DNA of 64,000 bases. Source: DASSQJ01 sp963726295. Lineage in GTDB: Bacteria > Actinomycetota > Actinomycetes > Actinomycetales > Dermatophilaceae. Where the stretch lies: assembly GCA_963726295.1 (NCBI GenBank), contig CAVSBW010000006.1:1-64000 (forward strand), written 5' to 3'. This document shows, piece after piece, positions 28,178 through 35,356 of the stretch (positions are counted from its first letter, which is position 1; each line of letters opens with the position of its first letter). The position numbers and the translations under genes are program-made. The notes beneath the pieces were generated by a model, which made no database searches, was not told where the DNA came from, and was given only the letters and a program-made list of their open reading frames with translations.

Positions 28178-28893
28178 ATGACGGGTCAGACCCGATCACC
28201 CCACCGGCCGCACCCTCGGGTGCGGCCGTGGTGTTCGGTGGGCGTCTCGCCGTCGCGGAGGCCTTCGCGGTCGAGCTGGCTGACACGGGGGTGTCCCACG
28301 GGCTCATCGGACCCCGTGAGGTCCCCCGGCTGTGGACCCGGCACCTCCTCAACTGCGCGGTGATCGCCGACTCCTTCCCGGAGGGGGTACGCGTAGTCGA
28401 CGTCGGATCGGGGGCCGGACTGCCGGGTCTTGCCCTGGCCGTGGCCCGCCCGGATCTCGAGGTGCACCTCGTCGAGCCGATGCTGCGGCGGACGACGTGG
28501 CTCGACGCGGTGGTGGACCGCCTGGGTCTGGAGCGGGTGTCCGTGCACCGCGGTCGCGCGGAGGAGCTGCAGGGCAGGGTGTCGGCGCCCTGGGTCACGG
28601 CCCGAGCCGTCGCCCGTCTCGACAAGCTGGCCCGCTGGTGCGTTCCGCTCCTCGAGGCGGGCGGGACGCTGGTGGCGATGAAGGGCCGCAGTGCCGCGGA
28701 CGAGCTCGCCGAGGACCGGCCGGCCCTGGAGCGTCTCGGGCTCTCCGACGCCGTCGTCACCGAGCACGGGGGAGGGGTGCTGGACGACCCGGTGCTGACG
28801 GTCGACCTCCGCTTCGACGGGGAACGACGTGCAGGGCCGGCGACAGCGCGTCGGGCTCACAGGAGGCGGTCCGACCGCCGCCGGGGGGACTGA
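28171..28893 (+). CDS. rsmG: 16S rRNA (guanine-527 N7) methyltransferase RsmG
   Basis: A 240-residue SAM-dependent enzyme methylating G527 of 16S rRNA. The SAM motif is VVDVGSGAGLPGLALA, preceded by LWTRHLLNCAVIADSFPEG, typical of RsmG. The C-terminal ~35 residues are basic and poorly conserved. The start is uncertain: GTG 28171 lies inside a parS site without a clear ribosome site, while the next in-frame GTGs near 28228 would remove 19-20 residues before the conserved AVAEAF helix. Confidence 0.95.
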   Translation: MKHDGSDPITPPAAPSGAAVVFGGRLAVAEAFAVELADTGVSHGLIGPREVPRLWTRHLLNCAVIADSFPEGVRVVDVGSGAGLPGLALAVARPDLEVHLVEPMLRRTTWLDAVVDRLGLERVSVHRGRAEELQGRVSAPWVTARAVARLDKLARWCVPLLEAGGTLVAMKGRSAADELAEDRPALERLGLSDAVVTEHGGGVLDDPVLTVDLRFDGERRAGPATARRAHRRRSDRRRGD

Positions 28894-29348
28894 GGCGGCG
28901 AAGGCGACGAAGGGGCGCAGAGACCGGTCGGGCTCGCGCCGGCGGGCCTGAGGCGGTACCGAGGCCGACCCCCTCGGTGATCGTCCGGCGCGGACGATCT
29001 GCGGCGCGAGGGACCGTCCTCGTCGAGCCACCGGGCGCCAGCCGCCCCCAGGAGGGCCCCAGCCCGGGCGGAGACCTCGGCGTTCCCCGCAGGGCCTCTC
29101 CGGGGGTGAGGACGTGACGCCCGGGGTGCCGACGGTCCCGGCCGGGCAGGCGTGCTCGCGGGTGTGGGGTGGCTGGACATCGTCCTCCGTCCGGCGACCG
29201 TCGACGCACGTTCCGCTCCGGCACCCCCGGGCCGGGCCGCGCGCCGGCTGCCAGCCGCCCAGGGGCGGTGGGCGTGACGCAGGGAGGCAGGCGCCCCCCT
29301 GGACGCGACCGACTGGTTCGTTGCGTTCATCGGTCTGCGGCGTCCGGC

Positions 29349-29362
29349 GTTTCACGTGAAAC
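29349..29362. promoter_or_regulatory. parS: parS site 2
   Basis: Exact GTTTCACGTGAAAC in the rsmG-parA intergenic region. Confidence 0.93.
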
Positions 29363-29504
29363 ATGCCGTCCCAGGGGTCTTGCCGCGGCTTGGCCGACCG
29401 CCGTCCGGGGCCACCACTGGCCGGGCGCGGGGTCCCGCCCACGCCCCGCGGGAGAGGTCGAGGGGCGCGTCCCGGCCGGCCTCCACACCGGGCCTCTGCA
29501 GCCT

Positions 29505-29657
29505 TTGTCCACAGGTTATCCACCGGCATCCCCTGGCCGGCCCCTGGTGGTGTAGGGAGGGTCGGGTCGCCGATTCGTGCGGGCGGGGAGGCTCCGGGTC
29601 CAGCGGGTGGGCCGATGATGCTCCCACACCCGTTCCCTCGTACCCATGTTGTCCACA
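29505..29657 (+). promoter_or_regulatory. Second DnaA-box cluster upstream of parA
   Basis: TTGTCCACA is exact at 29505-29513 and 29649-29657, and TTATCCACC (one mismatch to the TTATCCACA form) is at 29516-29524. They lie 6 kb from oriC. They may regulate parAB or titrate DnaA. Confidence 0.6.
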
Positions 29658-29734
29658 GGCTGAGGGCGGCTTTGGCGTGTCGGCCCTCGGTGAGGTTTCA
29701 TGGTGCGTCGCGCGTCATTCCACGGAGGTACCAC

Positions 29735-31054
29735 GTGAGCATTGGGTCGGACGGCACGGCAGCAGGGGTCGTGGCTCCGGGACTCGGATATCCGGGATCC
29801 ACAGAGTCAGAGTCGACCGCACCCGACGGGAGCAGGTCCGACCTCGGATGGCCCGCCGATGTTTCACGTGAAACATCGGCCCCCTCCACAGTCGACGCGC
29901 CCGCGGACACACCGCCCGTTTCACGTGAAACATCGAGCCTCGACGCCGCTGGCATCACCGAGGCCGACTCACGTCACCGCGCGCCCGGTAGCGTGAGCGC
30001 GGCGGGGGAGGGCCGGTCCGCCCGGGTCACCGCGGCCGTCGAGGCGGCTGCGGGCACCAGGTCCCCGACCACCACCGTCACCTCGACGCCACCCGTCACC
30101 GCCGACGACACAGAGGAGCGCGCCGCCATCGCCGCATCGATCCCCGGAGCCGACGCCGGCACGCCGCTCGCGCAGGCGGTCGCCGAGGACGCGCGCAAGC
30201 GCATCACCTTGAGCGGGCGTTCGGTACCCCGTCCCCGCGAACCACGCGTCCTCACGGTGGCGAACCAGAAGGGCGGTGTCGGCAAGACGACGACCACGGT
30301 CAACATCGCGGCCGCGCTCGCACAAGCCGGGAGCACCGTGCTCGTCATCGACCTCGACCCTCAGGGCAACGCCAGCACCGCGCTGGGCATCGAGCACCAC
30401 GCCGAAGTCCCGAGCATCTACGACGTCCTCGTGGACGGGGATGACCTGAACGACGTCGTCCAGGCCTGCCCGGACATCCCCAACCTCTGGTGCGCACCGG
30501 CCACCATCGACCTCGCCGGCGCCGAGATCGAGCTCGTGTCCCTCGTCGCCCGGGAGACGCGCCTGGAGAAGGCAGTCAGCGCCTTCCTCGCGTCCCGAGC
30601 GGGGAGGGACGACCAGATCGACTACGTGCTGGTCGACTGCCCGCCCAGCCTCGGCCTGCTCACGGTGAACGCCTTCGTCGCCGCCACCGAGGTGTTCATC
30701 CCGATCCAGTGCGAGTACTACGCGCTCGAAGGCCTCTCGCAGCTGCTGCGCAACATCGAGCTGATCCGCAGCCACCTCAACCCGCGCCTGCACGTCTCGA
30801 CCATCCTGCTCACCATGTACGACGGCCGCACCCGCCTCTCCGCGCAGGTCGCCGACGAGGTCCGCGAGCACTTCCCGGACCAGACCCTCGCCGCCTCGGT
30901 CCCACGGTCGGTGCGCATCTCCGAGGCCCCGAGCCACGGCCAGACGGTCATGACCTACGACCCCAACAGCAGCGGCGCACTGTCCTACCTCGAGGCGGCC
31001 GTCGAGCTCGCCGAGCGCGGCGCTGCCCAGAACCCCTCGGAGGAGTCCGCATGA
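29735..31054 (+). CDS. parA: Chromosome partitioning ATPase ParA
   Basis: A 439-residue Walker-type ATPase that moves origin regions with ParB-parS. The deviant Walker A is KGGVGKTTTTVNIAAA, and the switch motifs are VIDLDPQGNAS and VLVDCPPSLGLL. The ~170 residues before the ATPase are a variable extension; two parS sites are embedded there, each encoding VSRETS. GTG 29735 is chosen because GGAGGT lies 5 nt upstream; the frame is open further upstream but lacks a signal. The stop overlaps parB as ATGA. Confidence 0.96.
   Translation: MSIGSDGTAAGVVAPGLGYPGSTESESTAPDGSRSDLGWPADVSRETSAPSTVDAPADTPPVSRETSSLDAAGITEADSRHRAPGSVSAAGEGRSARVTAAVEAAAGTRSPTTTVTSTPPVTADDTEERAAIAASIPGADAGTPLAQAVAEDARKRITLSGRSVPRPREPRVLTVANQKGGVGKTTTTVNIAAALAQAGSTVLVIDLDPQGNASTALGIEHHAEVPSIYDVLVDGDDLNDVVQACPDIPNLWCAPATIDLAGAEIELVSLVARETRLEKAVSAFLASRAGRDDQIDYVLVDCPPSLGLLTVNAFVAATEVFIPIQCEYYALEGLSQLLRNIELIRSHLNPRLHVSTILLTMYDGRTRLSAQVADEVREHFPDQTLAASVPRSVRISEAPSHGQTVMTYDPNSSGALSYLEAAVELAERGAAQNPSEESA
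29861..29874. promoter_or_regulatory. parS: parS site 3 (inside parA)
   Basis: Exact GTTTCACGTGAAAC within a longer perfect palindrome spanning 29857-29878, inside the N-terminal extension of parA. Confidence 0.93.
29918..29931. promoter_or_regulatory. parS: parS site 4 (inside parA)
   Basis: Exact GTTTCACGTGAAAC, 57 bp after site 3 and in the same reading frame, so both encode VSRETS. Confidence 0.93.
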
Positions 31055-32124
31055 GCGAGAAGCGCCGCGCCCTGGGCCGGGGCCTCGGAGCCCTCATCCC
31101 GAGCGGCCCGGCCACCGCGGAGCGCCCGGTCGACGTCTTCTTCAAGGACCGTGACGAGGGATCGGCCACCGGCCCGGATGACGCCAACGGCCGCGACACC
31201 GGCGCGGGGAGGCCGACAGCGGCCCGTAACGGGTCGCCCGGCTCGGAGCCCCTGGATGACTCCACCGACGCCACGGACAACCTCCAGCCCGTCCCCGGCG
31301 CCGCCTACGCCGAGGTGCCGCTGGATGCCATCCGCCCGAACCCGCGCCAGCCGCGCAGCGTCTTCGACGAGGACGAGCTCGCCGAGCTGGTCCACTCGAT
31401 CCGCGAGATCGGCATCCTCCAGCCGGTCGTCGTCCGCCCGGTGCCGGACCACGACGGCGCCGACCCGGTCCGCTACGAGCTCATCATGGGCGAGCGGCGC
31501 TGGCGGGCGTCACGCGAGGCCGGCCGCGACACCGTGCCGGCGATCATCAAGCAGACCGAGGAGGACGACCTCCTCCGTGACGCGCTGCTCGAAAACCTGC
31601 ACCGCAGTCAGCTGAACGCTCTCGAGGAGGCGGCCGCCTACCAGCAGCTCCTCGAGGACTTCGGGTGCACCCAGGAGGAGCTCGCCCGCCGGATCGGGCG
31701 CTCGCGTCCGCAGATCTCGAACACCTTGCGCCTGATGAAGCTGCCGCCGTCGGTGGCCAGGCGAGTCGCAGCCGGCGTGCTCAGCGCCGGTCACGCCCGG
31801 GCCCTCCTCGCCCTCCCCGACGGCGGGGCGATGGAACGGATGGCCCAGCGCGTCGTGGCGGAGGGCATCTCCGTGCGCGGCGTCGAGGAGCTCGTCGCCG
31901 TGGGCGCAGACGACGGCGGCAGGAGCACCCGGCGAGCCCCGCGCCCCGGGAACCGCCGCCCGCAGCTGGACGATCTGGCGTCCGACCTGTCGGACCGCCT
32001 GGACACCCGCGTGCGCATCGCCCTCGGCAAGACCAAGGGCCGCCTCACCGTCGAGTTCGCGTCGGTCGACGACCTGCACCGCATCCTCGAGGTGATGAAC
32101 CTCCGCGACGACCGGACCTCCTGA
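31051..32124 (+). CDS. parB: Chromosome partitioning protein ParB
   Basis: A 357-residue CTPase clamp that loads at parS and spreads. The N-terminal ParA-interacting segment is KRRALGRGLGALIP. The CTP-binding domain contains RPNPRQPR and GERRWRASREAG. The HTH region is RIGRSRPQISNTLRLMKLP. The C-terminal dimerisation domain ends near HRILEVMNL. ATG 31051 overlaps the parA stop, implying coupled translation. Confidence 0.98.
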   Translation: MSEKRRALGRGLGALIPSGPATAERPVDVFFKDRDEGSATGPDDANGRDTGAGRPTAARNGSPGSEPLDDSTDATDNLQPVPGAAYAEVPLDAIRPNPRQPRSVFDEDELAELVHSIREIGILQPVVVRPVPDHDGADPVRYELIMGERRWRASREAGRDTVPAIIKQTEEDDLLRDALLENLHRSQLNALEEAAAYQQLLEDFGCTQEELARRIGRSRPQISNTLRLMKLPPSVARRVAAGVLSAGHARALLALPDGGAMERMAQRVVAEGISVRGVEELVAVGADDGGRSTRRAPRPGNRRPQLDDLASDLSDRLDTRVRIALGKTKGRLTVEFASVDDLHRILEVMNLRDDRTS

Positions 32125-32195
32125 GCAACGACGGTTGAGTCGCCAAAACGGCTGTCGCGCAACGTAATCCAACAAGCGCCGAACCGGACAAGACG

Positions 32196-32228
32196 GAGCC
32201 GTCGCACCCGGCGTGGGTGCGACGGCTC
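32196..32228. terminator. Bidirectional terminator between parB and trxA
   Basis: A perfect 14-bp inverted repeat (gagccgtcgcaccc paired with gggtgcgacggctc) with a 5-nt loop between two convergent genes. Confidence 0.85.
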
Positions 32229-32247
32229 GGTCGTCTCGGGGTGGAGC

Positions 32248-32574
32248 TCAGCCGAGGAAGGGCTGCAGCTCGCGCAGCAGCACCGGCTTCGGCCGGGCGC
32301 CGATGATCGTCTTGACGATCTCGCCACCCATGTAGACGTGCAGCGTCGGGATGCTCGTGATGCCGAGCTTGCCGGTGATCTGCGGGTTCTCGTCGGTGTT
32401 GAGCTTGACGACCTGGAGCTTGTCGGAGTGCTCCTGGGCGATCTCCTCGAGCACCGGGGCGACCGCGCGGCACGGGCCGCACCAAGGGGCCCAGAAGTCG
32501 ACGAGGGTGATCTTGTCGCTCTTCACGACGTCGCTGTCGAAGTTCTCGTCGTTGGTGGTGGTGACGGTGGCCAT
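32248..32574 (-). CDS. trxA: Thioredoxin
   Basis: A 108-residue thioredoxin with active site WCGPC (31-35), the cis-Pro in TSIPTLHVY and the usual fold length. It accepts electrons from TrxB, encoded 53 bp upstream on the same strand, and reduces protein disulphides. Co-transcription with trxB from a sigma-R-type promoter is likely. Confidence 0.98.
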   Translation of the reverse strand: MATVTTTNDENFDSDVVKSDKITLVDFWAPWCGPCRAVAPVLEEIAQEHSDKLQVVKLNTDENPQITGKLGITSIPTLHVYMGGEIVKTIIGARPKPVLLRELQPFLG

Positions 32575-32627
32575 GATGGTCCTTTCGGGGTGGTCTTCGG
32601 GGCCTGTGGGTGGGGTCGGCGGATCGG

Positions 32628-33557
32628 TCAGTGGGCGAGGAAGTGCTGGGCGTCGAGGGCGGCGGCGCAGCCGGATCCGGCAGCGGTGATCGCCTGCCGG
32701 TAGGTGTGGTCGACGAGGTCGCCACAGGCAAAGACCCCGGGGACGTTGGTTCGGGAGGAGCGGCCCTCCGCGACGACGTAGCCCTCGGCGTCGAGCTCGA
32801 CGACGCCCTTGACCAGCTCGTTGCGGGGGTCGTGGCCGATGGCGACGAACAGTCCGGTCACCTCGATGTCACGCGTCCCACCGGTCACGGTGTCGCGCAG
32901 CGTCACGCCGCTCACCTTGTCCTCGCCGTGGATGGCGTCGACCGCGCTGTTCCAGGCGAACCGGATCTTCTCGTTGGCCATCGCCCGCTCGGCCATGACC
33001 GCGCTGGCGCGCAGCTCGTCACGACGGTGGATGACGGTGACCGACCGCGCGAACTTGGTGAGGAAGGTGGCCTCCTCCATCGCCGAGTCGCCGCCGCCGA
33101 CGACGGCGATGTCCTGGTCGCGGAAGAAGAACCCGTCGCAGGTGGCACACCACGAGACCCCGTGCCCTGACAGCCGCTTCTCGTCGGGCAGCCCGAGCTC
33201 GCGATAGGCCGAGCCCATCGCGAGGATCACGGTGTGCGCCGAGTACTCGGTGCCCGAGCCGTCGATGACGGTCTTCACATCGCCCTCGAGGGAGACCGAG
33301 GAGACGTCGTCGGTGATGATCTCGGCGCCGAACCGCTCGGCCTGGGCCCGCATGTTGTCCATGAGGTCCGGGCCCATGATGCCGTCGCGGAAGCCGGGGA
33401 AGTTCTCGACCTCGGTCGTGTTCATCAGGGCGCCGCCGGCCGTCACCGAACCCTCGAACACGAGCGGTTCGAGGTTCGCACGGGCGGCGTACACGGCGGC
33501 GGTCCAGCCGGCCGGGCCGGAGCCGATGATGATGACGTTGCGGACGTCAGCGGTCAC
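32628..33557 (-). CDS. trxB: Thioredoxin reductase
   Basis: A 309-residue FAD/NADPH enzyme. The FAD motif is IIIGSGPAGWTAA, the redox pair is CATC in VSWCATCDGFFF, the NADPH motif is VVGGGDSAMEEA, and the final FAD contact is GVFACGDLVDHTYRQAITAA. GTG 33557 is preferred over ATG 33566 because AGAGG lies at proper spacing only from the GTG. A GGAAC-N18-GTT promoter lies 60-85 bp upstream. Confidence 0.97.
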   Translation of the reverse strand: MTADVRNVIIIGSGPAGWTAAVYAARANLEPLVFEGSVTAGGALMNTTEVENFPGFRDGIMGPDLMDNMRAQAERFGAEIITDDVSSVSLEGDVKTVIDGSGTEYSAHTVILAMGSAYRELGLPDEKRLSGHGVSWCATCDGFFFRDQDIAVVGGGDSAMEEATFLTKFARSVTVIHRRDELRASAVMAERAMANEKIRFAWNSAVDAIHGEDKVSGVTLRDTVTGGTRDIEVTGLFVAIGHDPRNELVKGVVELDAEGYVVAEGRSSRTNVPGVFACGDLVDHTYRQAITAAGSGCAAALDAQHFLAH

Positions 33558-33616
33558 GAGACACATCCTCTTGTGGTGCGGGGGCCGAGGGACCGCTACA
33601 TGCGGTGCCTTGTAAG

Positions 33617-33642
33617 AACCGATCCTAGGCCCGGGGTGTTCC
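33617..33642 (-). promoter_or_regulatory. Sigma-R/H-type promoter of trxB
   Basis: On the minus strand GGAAC (33638-33642) and GTT (33617-33619) are separated by exactly 18 bp, matching the disulphide-stress consensus GGAAT-N18/19-GTT. trxBA is the classical member of that regulon in actinobacteria. Confidence 0.7.
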
Positions 33643-33740
33643 GGGGCGACGCCGCCCCGTCGTTCCGTGCGCGCTGCGACGCCTGCGCGACGTCCCATCC
33701 GGTGCGCAGGTCACATCGCCCACAGCAGACACGTCAACAC

Positions 33741-33756
33741 ATACCCCTATGGGTAT
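33741..33756. promoter_or_regulatory. Unassigned palindrome resembling a CsoR-type operator
   Basis: ATACCC-CTAT-GGGTAT, with perfect 6-bp arms, lies between the anti-sigma gene end and the trxB promoter. Metal- and formaldehyde-responsive repressors of the CsoR/FrmR family bind TACCC...GGGTA sequences. No such gene is nearby. Confidence 0.3.
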
Positions 33757-33771
33757 ATTCCGCCATGAGCG

Positions 33772-34647
33772 TCAGCGGGCCGTCACCGGGCCCGACCGGA
33801 CGTCCGCGTCGTCGACCGAGCAGGTCGGCCCCACGAGCCACGCCCGCCGAGTCCCACCCGGCTCCAGCGCCACGAGCACCGCCGCGCCGTCGTCGCCGTC
33901 GGAGAGGACGACGGCCACCGGGGTATCGGCCGGCACCCCGACGCCGGTGGCACAGTCACGCGCGCCCTTCGGCCAGCCCACGTTCTCCTTGGAGGCCTGG
34001 AGCGGCTGTCCCGAGTCGGTGGGGAACGCGGTGTACGGCGGGACCCGGAGGTCGCGCACGACGACCTCGGGATAGCTCGTCGTCGCCGAGCCGTCGAGGA
34101 TCCGCACCCGTAGGGCCCGGTCGGCCGCCGTGGGCGTCCACTTCGGCGCGCGGGCCGCCTCCGCAGCGTCGCCGCTGGGCGCACCACCCGCGTCGGCGGC
34201 GTCACCGCCCGACTCCGCCGCTGATTGCGGCGCGGACCCGGCGGCACTGTCGTCCGACCCCTGGGCCAGTCCGAGGGACGCCTGGAGTCCACCGGGTGCG
34301 AGCTGTTCGATGACGACACCGCCGGCCACGACGGCCAGCACCGCGGCCGCGGCCGCCCCGAGCAGCCAGGTGCGGCGGCGGCGAAGCGGCACCACCGTGG
34401 CGTCGTCGCCCGCCGGCGGCCCGAGCGCGCCCCCGGCGAGCTCTCCCGGGGGTGGCGGCGGTACCCAGCCCCCCGACTGCTCCGCCGCGGTGTCGCCGGC
34501 GGTCCGGGACTCCTCCTCGAGGGCCGCGGTGATCCGTGCGACGAGCCGGTCCGGCATGGGCCCGGGGTCGGGGAGGCTCCCCAGCAGGGCGCGCATGCCG
34601 GTGGGGTCGTGCTCGACCGGGTCGGCGTCGTCGTGGCGGTGACTCAC
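33772..34647 (-). CDS. Putative membrane anti-sigma factor for SigM
   Basis: A 291-residue protein encoded 100 bp after sigM. The N-terminal ~85 residues are cytoplasmic (MSHRHDDADPVEHDPTGMRA, then a helical LVARITAALEEES stretch). One transmembrane helix follows (TWLLGAAAAAVLAVVAGGVV), then a Ser/Ala/Gly-rich linker and an extracytoplasmic domain containing DRALRVRILDGSATTSY. No HxxxCxxC zinc motif is present, so it is not a ZAS-type factor. Assignment as the sigma antagonist rests on topology and position. Confidence 0.7.
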   Translation of the reverse strand: MSHRHDDADPVEHDPTGMRALLGSLPDPGPMPDRLVARITAALEEESRTAGDTAAEQSGGWVPPPPPGELAGGALGPPAGDDATVVPLRRRRTWLLGAAAAAVLAVVAGGVVIEQLAPGGLQASLGLAQGSDDSAAGSAPQSAAESGGDAADAGGAPSGDAAEAARAPKWTPTAADRALRVRILDGSATTSYPEVVVRDLRVPPYTAFPTDSGQPLQASKENVGWPKGARDCATGVGVPADTPVAVVLSDGDDGAAVLVALEPGGTRRAWLVGPTCSVDDADVRSGPVTAR

Positions 34648-34750
34648 GTGGTGCTCCGGGTCAGGCCGTGGGCGGGCAGGTGGACGGGCGGTCGGGAGGT
34701 CCCGAGCGGACGGGGGCAGCCGGCGCAGAGGTCCGGCACGAGATACGACG

Positions 34751-35341
34751 TCACGGCGCCCTCCGTGGTTCCCCGCCGCCCCCGACGGGATCGGCGTCGG
34801 GGCGCAGGATGGCAGCCAGCGCCTCCCGTCCGCGGAAGCACCGGGACTTCACGGTGCCCTCGGCGACCCCGAGCACCTGGGCGGCCTCGGTCACGGGCAG
34901 GCCGTGCATGTCGACGAGGACGAGGGCCATCCGCTGGCCCTCCGGCAGCTGCTCGAGGGCCTCGCGCACGTCCAGACGGACCTCGACCGACGCATGGTGG
35001 TCGTGGCGGTCCGGCAGGTCGAGCTCCCCGAGGTCACCCGCCCGGCGCAGCGAGGTCTTCTCGCGCCGCAGCCGGTCGAGGCAGGCGTTGACGACGATGC
35101 GGTGCAGCCAGGTCGTCACGGCGGCGTCGCCGCGGTAGGCCCCGGCGCGGCGGAAGGCCGAGATGAAGGCCTCCTGCACGGCGTCCGCGGCCAGCTCCCG
35201 GTTGTTCGTCGTGCGGATCGCCACGGCGTACATCCGGTCGCGGTGGCGGCGGAACAGCTCGCCGAAGGCGACGCCACCGTCCCCGGCGACGTGGCGGCGG
35301 ATCAGCTCGGCGTCGTCGAGCAGGGTCAGGTCGTCCGGCAC
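34751..35341 (-). CDS. sigM: RNA polymerase ECF sigma factor SigM
   Basis: A 196-residue sigma-70 of the ECF group. Region 2 includes FGELFRRHRDRMYAVAIRTT and DAVQEAFISAFRRAGAY with WLHRIVVNACLDRLRR. Region 4 includes LPEGQRMALVLVDMHGLPVT and GVAEGTVKSRCFRGRE. The place between a pseudokinase gene and trxBA is the conserved location of sigM in mycobacteria and relatives. It is 15 bp after the pseudokinase stop, so probably co-transcribed. Confidence 0.92.
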   Translation of the reverse strand: MPDDLTLLDDAELIRRHVAGDGGVAFGELFRRHRDRMYAVAIRTTNNRELAADAVQEAFISAFRRAGAYRGDAAVTTWLHRIVVNACLDRLRREKTSLRRAGDLGELDLPDRHDHHASVEVRLDVREALEQLPEGQRMALVLVDMHGLPVTEAAQVLGVAEGTVKSRCFRGREALAAILRPDADPVGGGGEPRRAP

Positions 35342-35356
35342 GCGGTGCTCCCGGCG

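Larger units (their letters stand above)
28894..29734. other. Long intergenic region between rsmG and parA
   Basis: An 840-bp stretch with no convincing gene: open frames on either strand are Arg/Pro/Gly-rich shadows of GC-rich DNA. It carries one parS site (29349-29362) and three DnaA-box-like 9-mers (29505-29657), so it looks like part of the origin/centromere region. Confidence 0.7.

Noticed and set aside
28857..29330. A 157-codon minus-strand frame downstream of rsmG
   Set aside because: Arg/Ala/Ser/Pro-rich with no family match or ribosome site. It overlaps the rsmG end and appears to be chance.
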